From JAWXCH01 sp034440595 (GTDB taxonomy: Bacteria > Planctomycetota > Planctomycetia > Pirellulales > JALHPA01), in the NCBI GenBank assembly GCA_034440595.1, contig JAWXCH010000110.1, positions 1 to 13,308 of the forward strand: 13,308 bases of DNA, given 5' to 3'. The notes beneath the pieces were generated by a model. The model was not told the DNA's origin and ran no database searches. It was given only the letters and a program-made list of their open reading frames with translations. The translations under genes were made by a program, and so were the position numbers. Positions 1-6,821 of the stretch are shown here, piece by piece (position 1 is the stretch's first letter; every line of letters starts with the position of its first letter).

Positions 1-109
1 GTGTAATACGCTCTGCTATACACCCAAGCGCGACGCGCTATAGGCCACATCCACTAGACCTCGTTCAGAACGAACGTGATCCGCGGATACCGCTTGAATC
101 CCCTGAAAG

Positions 110-166
110 CATCTCTCAGTAGTGGCACGCGATGAAATTCCGTGCCGCTTGACGAGCCGAGAGATG
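110..166. repeat. Nested inverted repeat (two stacked stems)
   Basis: An outer perfect 8-bp inverted repeat pairs CATCTCTC (110-117) with GAGAGATG (159-166). Inside it a perfect 6-bp GC-rich repeat pairs GGCACG (124-129) with CGTGCC (141-146) around an 11-nt loop. The sides between the stems are 6 and 12 nt. A transcript of either strand could fold this way. No T-run follows on either strand, so it does not look like a standard intrinsic terminator. It could be a structured 3' UTR, a small RNA or chance. Confidence 0.4.
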
Positions 167-247
167 TGAATGCCTCTTCCTTTGTCCTGCAATTGATTAT
201 TCTATCTGCTATCACCAAACTCAAGTTTCGGCAGTTAAATCAGCGCT

Positions 248-263
248 AGCAATCGTTATTGCT
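248..263 (-). other. Small hairpin just after the gspE/pilB stop codon
   Basis: AGCAAT (248-253) and ATTGCT (258-263) form a perfect 6-bp stem with a 4-nt loop, only two bases beyond the TAG stop of the ATPase gene. The position suits a transcript end, but the stem is AT-rich and no U-run follows, so intrinsic termination is doubtful. Confidence 0.25.
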
Positions 264-265
264 GA

Positions 266-1978
266 CTAGTTCTCAGTCTTCTTCGACACCCGAAAGACCT
301 CTTCCAGCGTGGTGACGCCGCGGAGGACCTTGCTGATCCCGTCGGAATACATTGTGGTCATTCCTTGTGCGATTGCCGCCTTACGAATGTCCTGAGTGGA
401 TGCCCCTTCAAAGGTCAGTTCGCGGATCTTCGCAGTCATGATCATCATTTCAAAGATGCCTAAACGCCCACGATAGCCGTTCTTTTGGCAATGAGTGCAG
501 CCGCGGCCTTTCATAAAGGTGGCCGTCTTTGCCATTTCCGGCGTAATCCCTGCCTCCTCTAAAGCCGATTCAGGTGGCGTAAACGGGTACTTGCATTTCG
601 AGCAAATCACTCGCACCAGACGCTGTGCTAGCACTGCAATTACGCTGCTGGAGACCAAATAGGAGGGTACTCCCATGTCGACCATACGTGTAACAGCACC
701 GGGCGCATCGTTCGTATGTAGTGTACTGAAAACCAAGTGTCCAGTCAAAGATGCTTGGATTCCCATCTGAGCCGTCTCGTTGTCGCGCATCTCGCCGACT
801 AGGATAATGTTCGGGGCTTGTCGTAACATGGCCCGAATAATTCGCGAGAAATCGAGCCCAATGTTGTGGCGAACTTCCACCTGGTTAATCCCAGGCAGGT
901 AATATTCGACCGGATCCTCAGCCGTAATAATCTTCGTATCCGGCCGATTCAGCTCATTCAAAGCCGCATAGAGGGTGGTGGTCTTGCCCGAACCGGTCGG
1001 GCCGGTAACCAGGATAATGCCGTTCGGGCGGCGGATCAGATTGCGGAAGTTCTTGAAATCCCCCTCGGAGAAGCCAAGCTGTCGGATACCAACACGGATG
1101 TTGTCCTTGTCCAGCAGGCGCATGACCATCGATTGGCCGTGGATGGTTGGCAGCACGCTGACACGTAGATCGAGTTCCTTGTCACCGGCGGTGATTTTGA
1201 TTCGACCATCCTGAGGCCGACGCCGTTCGGCAATGTCCATTTTTGCCAGAATCTTCAGACGCGACAGAATTGCACCTAGCAAACGCCGTGGGGGGCTATC
1301 ACGCTCAATCAGCACCCCGTCGATTCGATAGCGGATGCGAACGCGGTCTTCAAACGGCTCGACGTGGATGTCCGAAGCGCGTAGCTGGACCGCTTCGGTG
1401 ATGAGCAATTGGACCAGACGAACGACCGGGGCGCTTGTTTCGTCGACAATTTCGTCGCTTTGGGTTGAATCCTCAGTCGTTTCGGTGAAGTCGATTGCCG
1501 TATCGGTGAATTCCTGCAGCATGGAATCCGCCGATTCCCCTTCGACCTGGCCATAATGGCGGTTGATCGCCTCCAGGATGCTGTCGCGAGGGGAAAGTGC
1601 GATTTCGATGTTACGGTTCAGAATGAAACGCAGCTTCTCGGTCGTGTCATAATCCAGCGGATCGCTCATGATGACCTTCAGCGAGCCACCTATTTCCTCC
1701 AGCGGCAGCACGGCGTTTTCGCGCGCGACGGATTCCGGCACCAACTCCACAACCGAAGGAGGGATCACGATTTCCGTCAAATTGACGTAGTCCAGGCCAT
1801 GCTCACGAGCCATGGCCTTGATGACCTCTTCGCCCGTGGCGTAGCCCAGTCGGATTAATTCGTCGGCGACTTTCTTGCCGGTTTCCTTGGCAATTCGCCG
1901 CGTTTCGGTCAACTGGTCCGTACTGACGATCCGCTGACGGAGCAAGATTTCGGTGAAATCACCTTTCTTCTCGGCCAT
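266..1978 (-). CDS. GspE/PilB-family secretion or pilus assembly ATPase
   Basis: This 570-residue protein is a hexameric cytoplasmic ATPase of the kind that powers type II secretion or type IV pilus extension. Residues about 1-143 form the N-terminal T2SSE/MshEN-type region, followed by an acidic linker (about 145-180). The motor domain carries the Walker A motif GPTGSGKTTT (326-335), the Asp box ITAEDPVEY (352-360 region), the Walker B stretch IILVGEMRDNETA (391-403) and the His box STLHTNDAPGAVTR (418-431). A tetracysteine zinc site is formed by C459, C462, C494 and C497, as in GspE and PilB. Length is normal and all key residues are present. The ATG at 1978 fits the family N-terminus, though the upstream AAAGG is about 11 nt away and weak. 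No pilin, GspF/PilC or secretin gene is next to it, so GspE and PilB cannot be told apart here. It is separated from the channel gene by a repeat-bearing gap and probably has its own promoter. Confidence 0.95.
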   Translation of the reverse strand: MAEKKGDFTEILLRQRIVSTDQLTETRRIAKETGKKVADELIRLGYATGEEVIKAMAREHGLDYVNLTEIVIPPSVVELVPESVARENAVLPLEEIGGSLKVIMSDPLDYDTTEKLRFILNRNIEIALSPRDSILEAINRHYGQVEGESADSMLQEFTDTAIDFTETTEDSTQSDEIVDETSAPVVRLVQLLITEAVQLRASDIHVEPFEDRVRIRYRIDGVLIERDSPPRRLLGAILSRLKILAKMDIAERRRPQDGRIKITAGDKELDLRVSVLPTIHGQSMVMRLLDKDNIRVGIRQLGFSEGDFKNFRNLIRRPNGIILVTGPTGSGKTTTLYAALNELNRPDTKIITAEDPVEYYLPGINQVEVRHNIGLDFSRIIRAMLRQAPNIILVGEMRDNETAQMGIQASLTGHLVFSTLHTNDAPGAVTRMVDMGVPSYLVSSSVIAVLAQRLVRVICSKCKYPFTPPESALEEAGITPEMAKTATFMKGRGCTHCQKNGYRGRLGIFEMMIMTAKIRELTFEGASTQDIRKAAIAQGMTTMYSDGISKVLRGVTTLEEVFRVSKKTEN

Positions 1979-2080
1979 TTGCTGTTTTACCTTTGGTCAG
2001 AGCGAAAGTCGAAATAGGAGCTTTGAATACATATGGCATCAGCTCTCGCCGATGCATCTGGCAGGTCGATATTATGGAAT

Positions 2081-2101
2081 GGGCGCCAAGGCTGGCGGCC
2101 C
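2081..2101. repeat. GC-rich hairpin in the repeat cluster
   Basis: GGG-CGCCA (2081-2088) pairs with TGGCG plus CCC (2093-2097 and 2099-2101) around a 4-nt AGGC loop, with one bulged G at 2098. This gives an 8-bp GC-rich stem. No T-run follows on either strand. Confidence 0.45.
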
Positions 2102-2114
2102 GTGTTGAACAAGG

Positions 2115-2130
2115 CGAGAACCTCTTCTCG
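2115..2130 (+). repeat. Perfect 6-bp hairpin followed by a T-rich run
   Basis: CGAGAA (2115-2120) and TTCTCG (2125-2130) form a perfect 6-bp stem with a CCTC loop, and TTTCTT follows on the plus strand. This resembles a weak intrinsic terminator for plus-strand transcription, but no plus-strand gene lies upstream, so it is more likely part of the repeat element. Confidence 0.4.
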
Positions 2131-2132
2131 TT

Positions 2133-2204
2133 TCTTATGGCTGGAGTACCAGCGTCTCTTATGGCTGGAGTACCAGCGTCTCTTATGACTGGAGTACCAG
2201 CGTC
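2133..2204. repeat. Three 24-bp tandem repeats, each with a small hairpin
   Basis: The 24-bp unit starting TCTTATGGCTGGAGTACC is repeated three times without gaps (2133-2156, 2157-2180, 2181-2204). The first two copies are identical and the third differs by one base (G to A at 2188). Each unit contains GCTGG-AGTA-CCAGC, a 5-bp stem with a 4-nt loop, shortened to 4 bp in the third copy. Read on the minus strand in one frame the unit spells a DAGTPAIR-like octapeptide. Repeats of this kind in planctomycete gaps are known to me only as a general impression, so family membership is inference. Confidence 0.9.
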
Positions 2205-2442
2205 GGACGCAAGGTCGCCAATTGGCAGCCAGCGCGATCTCAAACCAAAGCTAAGGCGACCGGAAGTGGAGCAATCCAGCGCGTCCGGACGAGTGTCCTT
2301 CTTCACGATAAGCCTAGGCCGTTCCGACCTTTAGACTAATGGCCGTTAGGTTAGATGTCAACTAACTTGATCGATCGTATCGACTATGCCGATTCTGGCA
2401 GCATTTGCCGCGAATTGAGCGTTTTGGCAGACGAACTGGGCC

Positions 2443-3054
2443 TCACGGAGGAGGTGACTGTGAATCGCTGAGGGTCAGCGGCGTGGTGGGGGCATTGGTT
2501 CGAAACACGATGATCGAATTCACAAACAACGAGGAATTGGGTATCAAAATTCGCCGATCCGCCGTTTCGAGTGTCGTGTACCGGAGATCGATTTGCGTGA
2601 CGGTACCTTCCAGGGCCGTGGCCGAGATCCGGTCACCGCGGCGAAACGGCTTATAGATCAAAATCAGGATGCCCGCGATTGAGTTAGAAACCACGTCCTT
2701 CAGTGCAATGCCCAGGGCTAGACCGGTCAAGCCTAGCCCGGCCACCATAGCGCTGACGTTGACGCCGACAGTGCCAAGTCCCGTTACTAAACCGATCGAA
2801 ATGATTGTCCAGCGAACGGCGGTGGCAATAATCCCCACGGCGTCCGCATTGGTATTTCGGAGTCGCCCTGCGCGTTGGATCAGCCGATCGACGATCCTGC
2901 CGGCAATCCAGGAGACCAGGACGATCAAGCCGCTGACGGCTAGTTGCGGCAGGAACTCGACAATGCGGTTCCACATTTCTAGCCACCGCGAATGATCGAG
3001 TAGCGCGGCAGAATCGGACGTGGAGGATTCGGCGAATAGTAAGTAGATAAGCAT
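2443..3054 (-). CDS. Short MscS-family mechanosensitive channel
   Basis: This 203-residue inner-membrane protein belongs to the small-conductance mechanosensitive channel family, whose members release solutes when membrane tension rises on hypo-osmotic shock. Hydrophobic helices lie at about 35-56, 74-96 and 100-133. The third has the glycine/alanine-rich pore-lining pattern (GLGLTGLALGIALKD, 106-120) and is followed by the SNSIAG turn. The cytoplasmic beta domain follows at about 134-183, with PFRRGDRI (136-143), EGTV and the conserved IPNSSL stretch (171-176). The protein then ends in a Thr/Ser/Pro-rich tail. E. coli MscS has 286 residues, so the C-terminal alpha/beta domain that completes the cytoplasmic cage is absent. 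I found no continuation of that domain in the downstream frames. The ATG at 3054 has no clear Shine-Dalgarno sequence. It starts 50 nt after the helicase gene and is probably co-transcribed with it. Confidence 0.87.
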   Translation of the reverse strand: MLIYLLFAESSTSDSAALLDHSRWLEMWNRIVEFLPQLAVSGLIVLVSWIAGRIVDRLIQRAGRLRNTNADAVGIIATAVRWTIISIGLVTGLGTVGVNVSAMVAGLGLTGLALGIALKDVVSNSIAGILILIYKPFRRGDRISATALEGTVTQIDLRYTTLETADRRILIPNSSLFVNSIIVFRTNAPTTPLTLSDSQSPPP

Positions 3055-3104
3055 CGTTCTTGGTCGTTGTAAATTGGGTGCAGGTCAGCGTTGCGCCGGA
3101 AACG

Positions 3105-6100
3105 TCAGCTCAACAGATGCATCAGATCTTCTGAAGTCAAATTGCGCAGCGTTGCGTTTTCCTCTCCGATGATCGCGTCCGCTAGATCCCGTTTCTTACC
3201 TTGCAGTTCCAGGATTTTTTCTTCTACCGTGTCGCGAGCGATCAGGCGATATGCGAATACCGGCTTTGTTTGACCAAGGCGGTGTGCTCGATCGACCGCT
3301 TGTGCTTCGACCGCTGGATTCCACCAGGGATCCAAAATAAACACATAGTCGGCTGAAGTTAGGTTAAGCCCTTGGCCACCGGCTTTCAGACTGATCAAAA
3401 ACACTGGCTTCGTCGGGTCTGTTTGAAATCGCTCCACGACTTGCTGGCGGTGGTTCGTCTTGCCATCCAAATATTCATAGCCGATTCTTCGAGTATCCAA
3501 CTCTTTGCGAACGATGGCCAGCAGCGAAGTGAACTGTGAGAAGACTAGTATTTTGTGCCCTTCAGACAGCACTTCGCTGAGTTGTTCGAGCAGAGATTCG
3601 AGCTTGGCGCTGGGGAGCTTTTTGTTTTTTTGATCGATCAAGGCCGGGTGGCAGGCCGCCTGCCGCAGTCGCAGAAGTGCCTCCAGCACGTATATCTTGG
3701 ATTTATTCAGGCCGATGGCGCTTATTTTGTTTGTTAACAGCGCACGGTAGTGATCTCGCAACTGGTTGTACAATTTACGTTGTTTGGGATCGAGGTCGCA
3801 CATCAGTGTTTGCTCGGTCTTGGCTGGCAATTCCTTCAACACCTGCTCTTTGGTGCGGCGCAGTAAGAACGGGCGAACCATTTTGGCCAACAGGTGTGCG
3901 GTGTCGGTATCCTGAGATTGTTTACCCGTCAATGCAGATAGCTTTGCTGATCGCCCCAGCATGCCGGGATTGAGGAATTCGAATAAAGTCCATAGCTCGC
4001 CAAGATGGTTCTCGACCGGCGTACCAGACATGGCCAGACGATGATCGGCCTGAATCAATCGGCACGCTTTCGAAGACTGCGAAGTCGAGTTCTTAACCGC
4101 CTGGGCCTCGTCCAAAATAGCGTAGTCAAAGTGGTGATTGCAAATCGTTGTGATGTCAGTTCGCAGCGTGCCATAGGTGGTGACCAACAGGTCGCACTGA
4201 TCCAACTGCGTTAAGACTTGGGCACGTCCGGCACCGTGATAGGTCATGACTTTCAGATTTGGCGCAAAGCGACTCGCTTCATCGACCCAGTTAAAGACCA
4301 GGCTTTTGGGAACAACGACCAGACTGGTACGAGCTGATTCCTTTTTTTGCTTCTTGGTGCGGCGTGCCTCCAGATAAGCGAGAACCTGAATCGTCTTGCC
4401 TAACCCCATGTCGTCGGCCAGGCAACCTCCGAAACCGAACTCTGCGAGAAAATTCAACCAGCCTAGCCCGATGCGTTGATAATCGCGTAATTCACCCCGG
4501 AACGTCCGCGGTTCTTTACGCGGCTGCACCCCGCTAAACTTCAAGATCTTTTGGCGAATGGTTTTGAACTTTTGATCGAACTCCACATTTGGCTGCGCGG
4601 CCAGTAGCGCATCCAGAACCATCGCTTGCGACGGCAAGAACCGAAGAGAATCCTCTCCACCTGCCTCGCGGCGTTGGGCAAGCTCGGCCAGTGCTCCGTA
4701 TCGCTTGAGCCACTCTTCCGGCAAAACGCCGCGGGTACCATCACCAAGTTCGACAAAATTTTGTTGGTGTTGAAGCGCTGCCAATAAATCTGGCAATGTC
4801 GCCTTCACTCCTGCGAAGTCGCAATCAATCGCCAGGTCAAACCAATCGACGCCGGTGCTAACGCTGATGTTAAACTGACCAGCCGGGCGCATTGCCTTTC
4901 CTTCTGCAACAACTTGCCAGCCTTCCGATACGAGTTGTGTGATCGCAGCATTCAAGCGGCTCTGCTGAATCGAGGCTGATCCGTCATCCCGATAAGAGCT
5001 TCGCTCAACCGCATTAAATCCAGCCGAGTACAGCTGCTTCAGTAGTTTGGCTTCATGAATTGGGTCGCGTCGCGTAATACAACGCCTTGCAGAATCGATA
5101 ATGACCTTTTGCTGGCTGTGTAAGTCAACTTCCTGGCCATCGTAGTCAAAGCTGACATCCGAGGGCAGAGGTGAATTACGCCGAACCGGTCGGTATCTGT
5201 CTGATGGTTGCCGAATCTTTAAGCACGGCTTTGGTGTTGGCGACGATTCTTGCCAACGCAATTCTTCCGGCCAATCGATGCCAGGAATCGCCGGCATCCG
5301 CCAAATGTTTTCTACAAACTTATGCTCATCCTTGCGCGAGAACTGAATCGGATTATCCTGCAAGAATTCAATCCACCCGATATTCGCGCCATTGAGCGTT
5401 TCAAAACGCGCCAATGTATTGTCTATGAGAACTAGCCCACTGTTCAGGGCCAGTCTGACAGATCGACAGGAGATCGATTCTTCACCACGAACGAGATTGC
5501 CGGTCAGCAGCCAATTGTTCTGCTTGGCATCCAGCTCGAATTGCAACTGGAATTTCCAGGGATCGCCACCATCCCAGTGCAAGGGAGTCCATTGAGGAGG
5601 GGTTCCGCGATCGATCTGTTGGATCGCACCAAAACGACCGGTAAGACAGAGAAGTGGAATGAGCAGTTCGTGCGTTTCAGGAACAATTTTGCATTTATCC
5701 CACTCGTTGTAATCGTAGCCAAAAACGTTATCGCCACCACGGTAGTATGAAGAAGTGCTCCGATATTGATACGCTGCTGGTTGATTTCCAATCATCGCGC
5801 CGAAGGCTTTTCGATCTTCGACATTGGGCAAACTAGCGATCTGGTGGCGCTTGATCCGAAACGTTTTTCGAGAACCGAGTTCACCGTTCTGCTTGAAAAA
5901 TTGCTGTTGAAAACAGATTACCGCCGCTTGCTGGTTCCTGCTCTCTTGCAGGTCGAGCGAATAGCTAATAACTGAATTTTGGGTCGAGGTTCCGCTGATC
6001 GCGTTTGATTGCTTTGGCAGCGTGGACTGCAACTCAGCGAGTTGAAGTTCCCATTCCTCGCCAGATTTCCTGTTCTTTTTGGCGAAATTGCTGAGAAGGT

Positions 6101-6683
6101 CGGCAAAATCGCCAGTCGATCCCTTCGCATTGTGGGCGAGTCGCGAGTCAGAGAGGTTGCTCAGCCGCAAGTACTCGGCGATCGCTTTTGATGTAATTGG
6201 ATCGTACTCGGTGCCTCCATCTTCTTCCCATTCAGACTCATCATCGATATCGTCGTCATCATCTCCGGCTGGCTGAATTTGTTCCTCCACCAGACGGCCA
6301 GACACGGGGCTGGAAATGGTTTGGACCTTCAAAAACCGGATGCGCCCGGAAGTTAACAGGCTGTCGGTAGCCAGCTCCCTATCGGCAGCGATAATTGTGG
6401 CGATGACATGTTTACAACGACTGGCATCCGCGAATCGAGGACAGTCACAGTCAATTAAAAGTGCTCCATCGTTGATACCGGTCCAGTCGAGAACGACGTG
6501 ATATGGCTCCTGTTGACTGCCCTGTACCTCGGCGACCACGCCAGATTTCAAGTCAGCACTGATCAGTTTGACTAATTTCCCATAATAATAGCTCTCGCCT
6601 CGATTCCACTCCCTACGGGAAAACAAAAACTCCGTACGACGCGACAAAGCTTTGTTCGGGGCGGGGCGTCTAAGACGTGACAT
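3105..6683 (-). CDS. SWIM zinc-finger SNF2-family DNA-dependent ATPase
   Basis: This 1192-residue protein combines an N-terminal SWIM zinc finger with a C-terminal Swi2/Snf2 ATPase of the bacterial RapA/HepA-related superfamily 2 type. Such proteins move along double-stranded DNA and displace bound proteins; the exact substrate is unknown. The SWIM motif CxC-x8-CxH uses C79, C81, C90 and H92. A strongly acidic stretch covers 141-155. Residues about 160-720 form a long region I cannot assign. The motor holds motif I (DDMGLGKTIQ, 757-766), the DEAQ box (858-861), motif III (MSGTPVENHLGELW, 885-898), motif V (SLKAGGQGLNLTSA, 1098-1111) and motif VI (QAVDRAHRLGQT, 1128-1139). All look intact. An AGGA about 13 nt before the ATG is a weak ribosome site. 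The gene begins 138 nt after uvrA and is followed after 50 nt by the MscS-like gene. A link to DNA repair is suggested only by its neighbour uvrA. Confidence 0.95.
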   Translation of the reverse strand: MSRLRRPAPNKALSRRTEFLFSRREWNRGESYYYGKLVKLISADLKSGVVAEVQGSQQEPYHVVLDWTGINDGALLIDCDCPRFADASRCKHVIATIIAADRELATDSLLTSGRIRFLKVQTISSPVSGRLVEEQIQPAGDDDDDIDDESEWEEDGGTEYDPITSKAIAEYLRLSNLSDSRLAHNAKGSTGDFADLLSNFAKKNRKSGEEWELQLAELQSTLPKQSNAISGTSTQNSVISYSLDLQESRNQQAAVICFQQQFFKQNGELGSRKTFRIKRHQIASLPNVEDRKAFGAMIGNQPAAYQYRSTSSYYRGGDNVFGYDYNEWDKCKIVPETHELLIPLLCLTGRFGAIQQIDRGTPPQWTPLHWDGGDPWKFQLQFELDAKQNNWLLTGNLVRGEESISCRSVRLALNSGLVLIDNTLARFETLNGANIGWIEFLQDNPIQFSRKDEHKFVENIWRMPAIPGIDWPEELRWQESSPTPKPCLKIRQPSDRYRPVRRNSPLPSDVSFDYDGQEVDLHSQQKVIIDSARRCITRRDPIHEAKLLKQLYSAGFNAVERSSYRDDGSASIQQSRLNAAITQLVSEGWQVVAEGKAMRPAGQFNISVSTGVDWFDLAIDCDFAGVKATLPDLLAALQHQQNFVELGDGTRGVLPEEWLKRYGALAELAQRREAGGEDSLRFLPSQAMVLDALLAAQPNVEFDQKFKTIRQKILKFSGVQPRKEPRTFRGELRDYQRIGLGWLNFLAEFGFGGCLADDMGLGKTIQVLAYLEARRTKKQKKESARTSLVVVPKSLVFNWVDEASRFAPNLKVMTYHGAGRAQVLTQLDQCDLLVTTYGTLRTDITTICNHHFDYAILDEAQAVKNSTSQSSKACRLIQADHRLAMSGTPVENHLGELWTLFEFLNPGMLGRSAKLSALTGKQSQDTDTAHLLAKMVRPFLLRRTKEQVLKELPAKTEQTLMCDLDPKQRKLYNQLRDHYRALLTNKISAIGLNKSKIYVLEALLRLRQAACHPALIDQKNKKLPSAKLESLLEQLSEVLSEGHKILVFSQFTSLLAIVRKELDTRRIGYEYLDGKTNHRQQVVERFQTDPTKPVFLISLKAGGQGLNLTSADYVFILDPWWNPAVEAQAVDRAHRLGQTKPVFAYRLIARDTVEEKILELQGKKRDLADAIIGEENATLRNLTSEDLMHLLS

Positions 6684-6821
6684 AGCTTGCTTTTATTCCT
6701 GCTGTTCTGAATGCAGTTCAATTCCATGCAAAATCTCACTGCACTATACAAGATTGGTCGGTGTTGGCGGAAGTGGCCATGTTTCGCCTGCTGGCCCAAA
6801 TTGTCGCAACCTTGCAAGCAA
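6684..6821. other. Intergenic spacer between uvrA and the helicase gene
   Basis: This 138-nt spacer could hold a promoter for the helicase gene. TATAGT on the minus strand (6743-6748) resembles a -10 element, but no -35-like sequence lies at the right distance. A 6-bp inverted repeat (TGCAGT and ACTGCA, about 20 nt apart) is present. I see no clear uvrA terminator. Confidence 0.35.

Larger units (their letters stand above)
1..265. other. Intergenic left edge, no recognisable gene
   Basis: This stretch lies downstream of the gspE/pilB-type gene. On the minus strand two different frames are open for roughly 60 codons (one ending at a TAG near position 57, one at a TAG near position 15), but neither has an ATG start, a ribosome binding site or a sequence I recognise. 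The visible structure is a nested inverted repeat at 110-166 and small inverted repeats at 61-73 and 248-263. No tRNA or other known RNA was recognised. Confidence 0.5.
1979..2442. other. Gene-free gap with repeat and hairpin cluster
   Basis: These 464 bases separate the MscS-like gene from the gspE/pilB-type gene. Open frames of about 113-115 codons cross it on both strands (1993-2334 plus, 1959-2306 minus), but both exist largely because the tandem repeat period (24 nt) is a multiple of three. Neither matches a family I know, and the minus-strand one runs into the ATPase start. The content I can support is a hairpin at 2081-2101, a hairpin at 2115-2130 and a three-copy tandem repeat at 2133-2204. 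The part from about 2205 to 2442 shows nothing clear. The promoter of the ATPase gene should lie here, but I could not identify a convincing -35/-10 pair. Confidence 0.6.

Noticed and set aside
57..234. Minus-strand open frame of about 60 codons ending at a TAG near position 57
   Set aside because: It has protein-like stretches but no ATG, and a second frame is equally open over the same bases, so coding cannot be supported.
1959..2306. Minus-strand frame of 115 codons (GTG start) across the tandem repeat
   Set aside because: It stays open mainly because of the 24-nt repeat, has no recognisable family, has only a weak AGG before the GTG and runs into the start of the ATPase gene.
1993..2334. 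Plus-strand frame of 113 codons across the same repeat
   Set aside because: It mirrors the repeat on the opposite strand, has no ribosome site I can see and resembles no known protein.
2345..2380. Small inverted repeat (GTTAG and CTAAC) downstream of the MscS-like gene as a terminator
   Set aside because: The stem is only 5 bp and AT-rich, and no U-run follows on the minus strand.
6743..6771. TATAGT as a -10 element for the helicase gene
   Set aside because: The sequence at the expected -35 distance (TCCGCC) does not resemble a -35 box.
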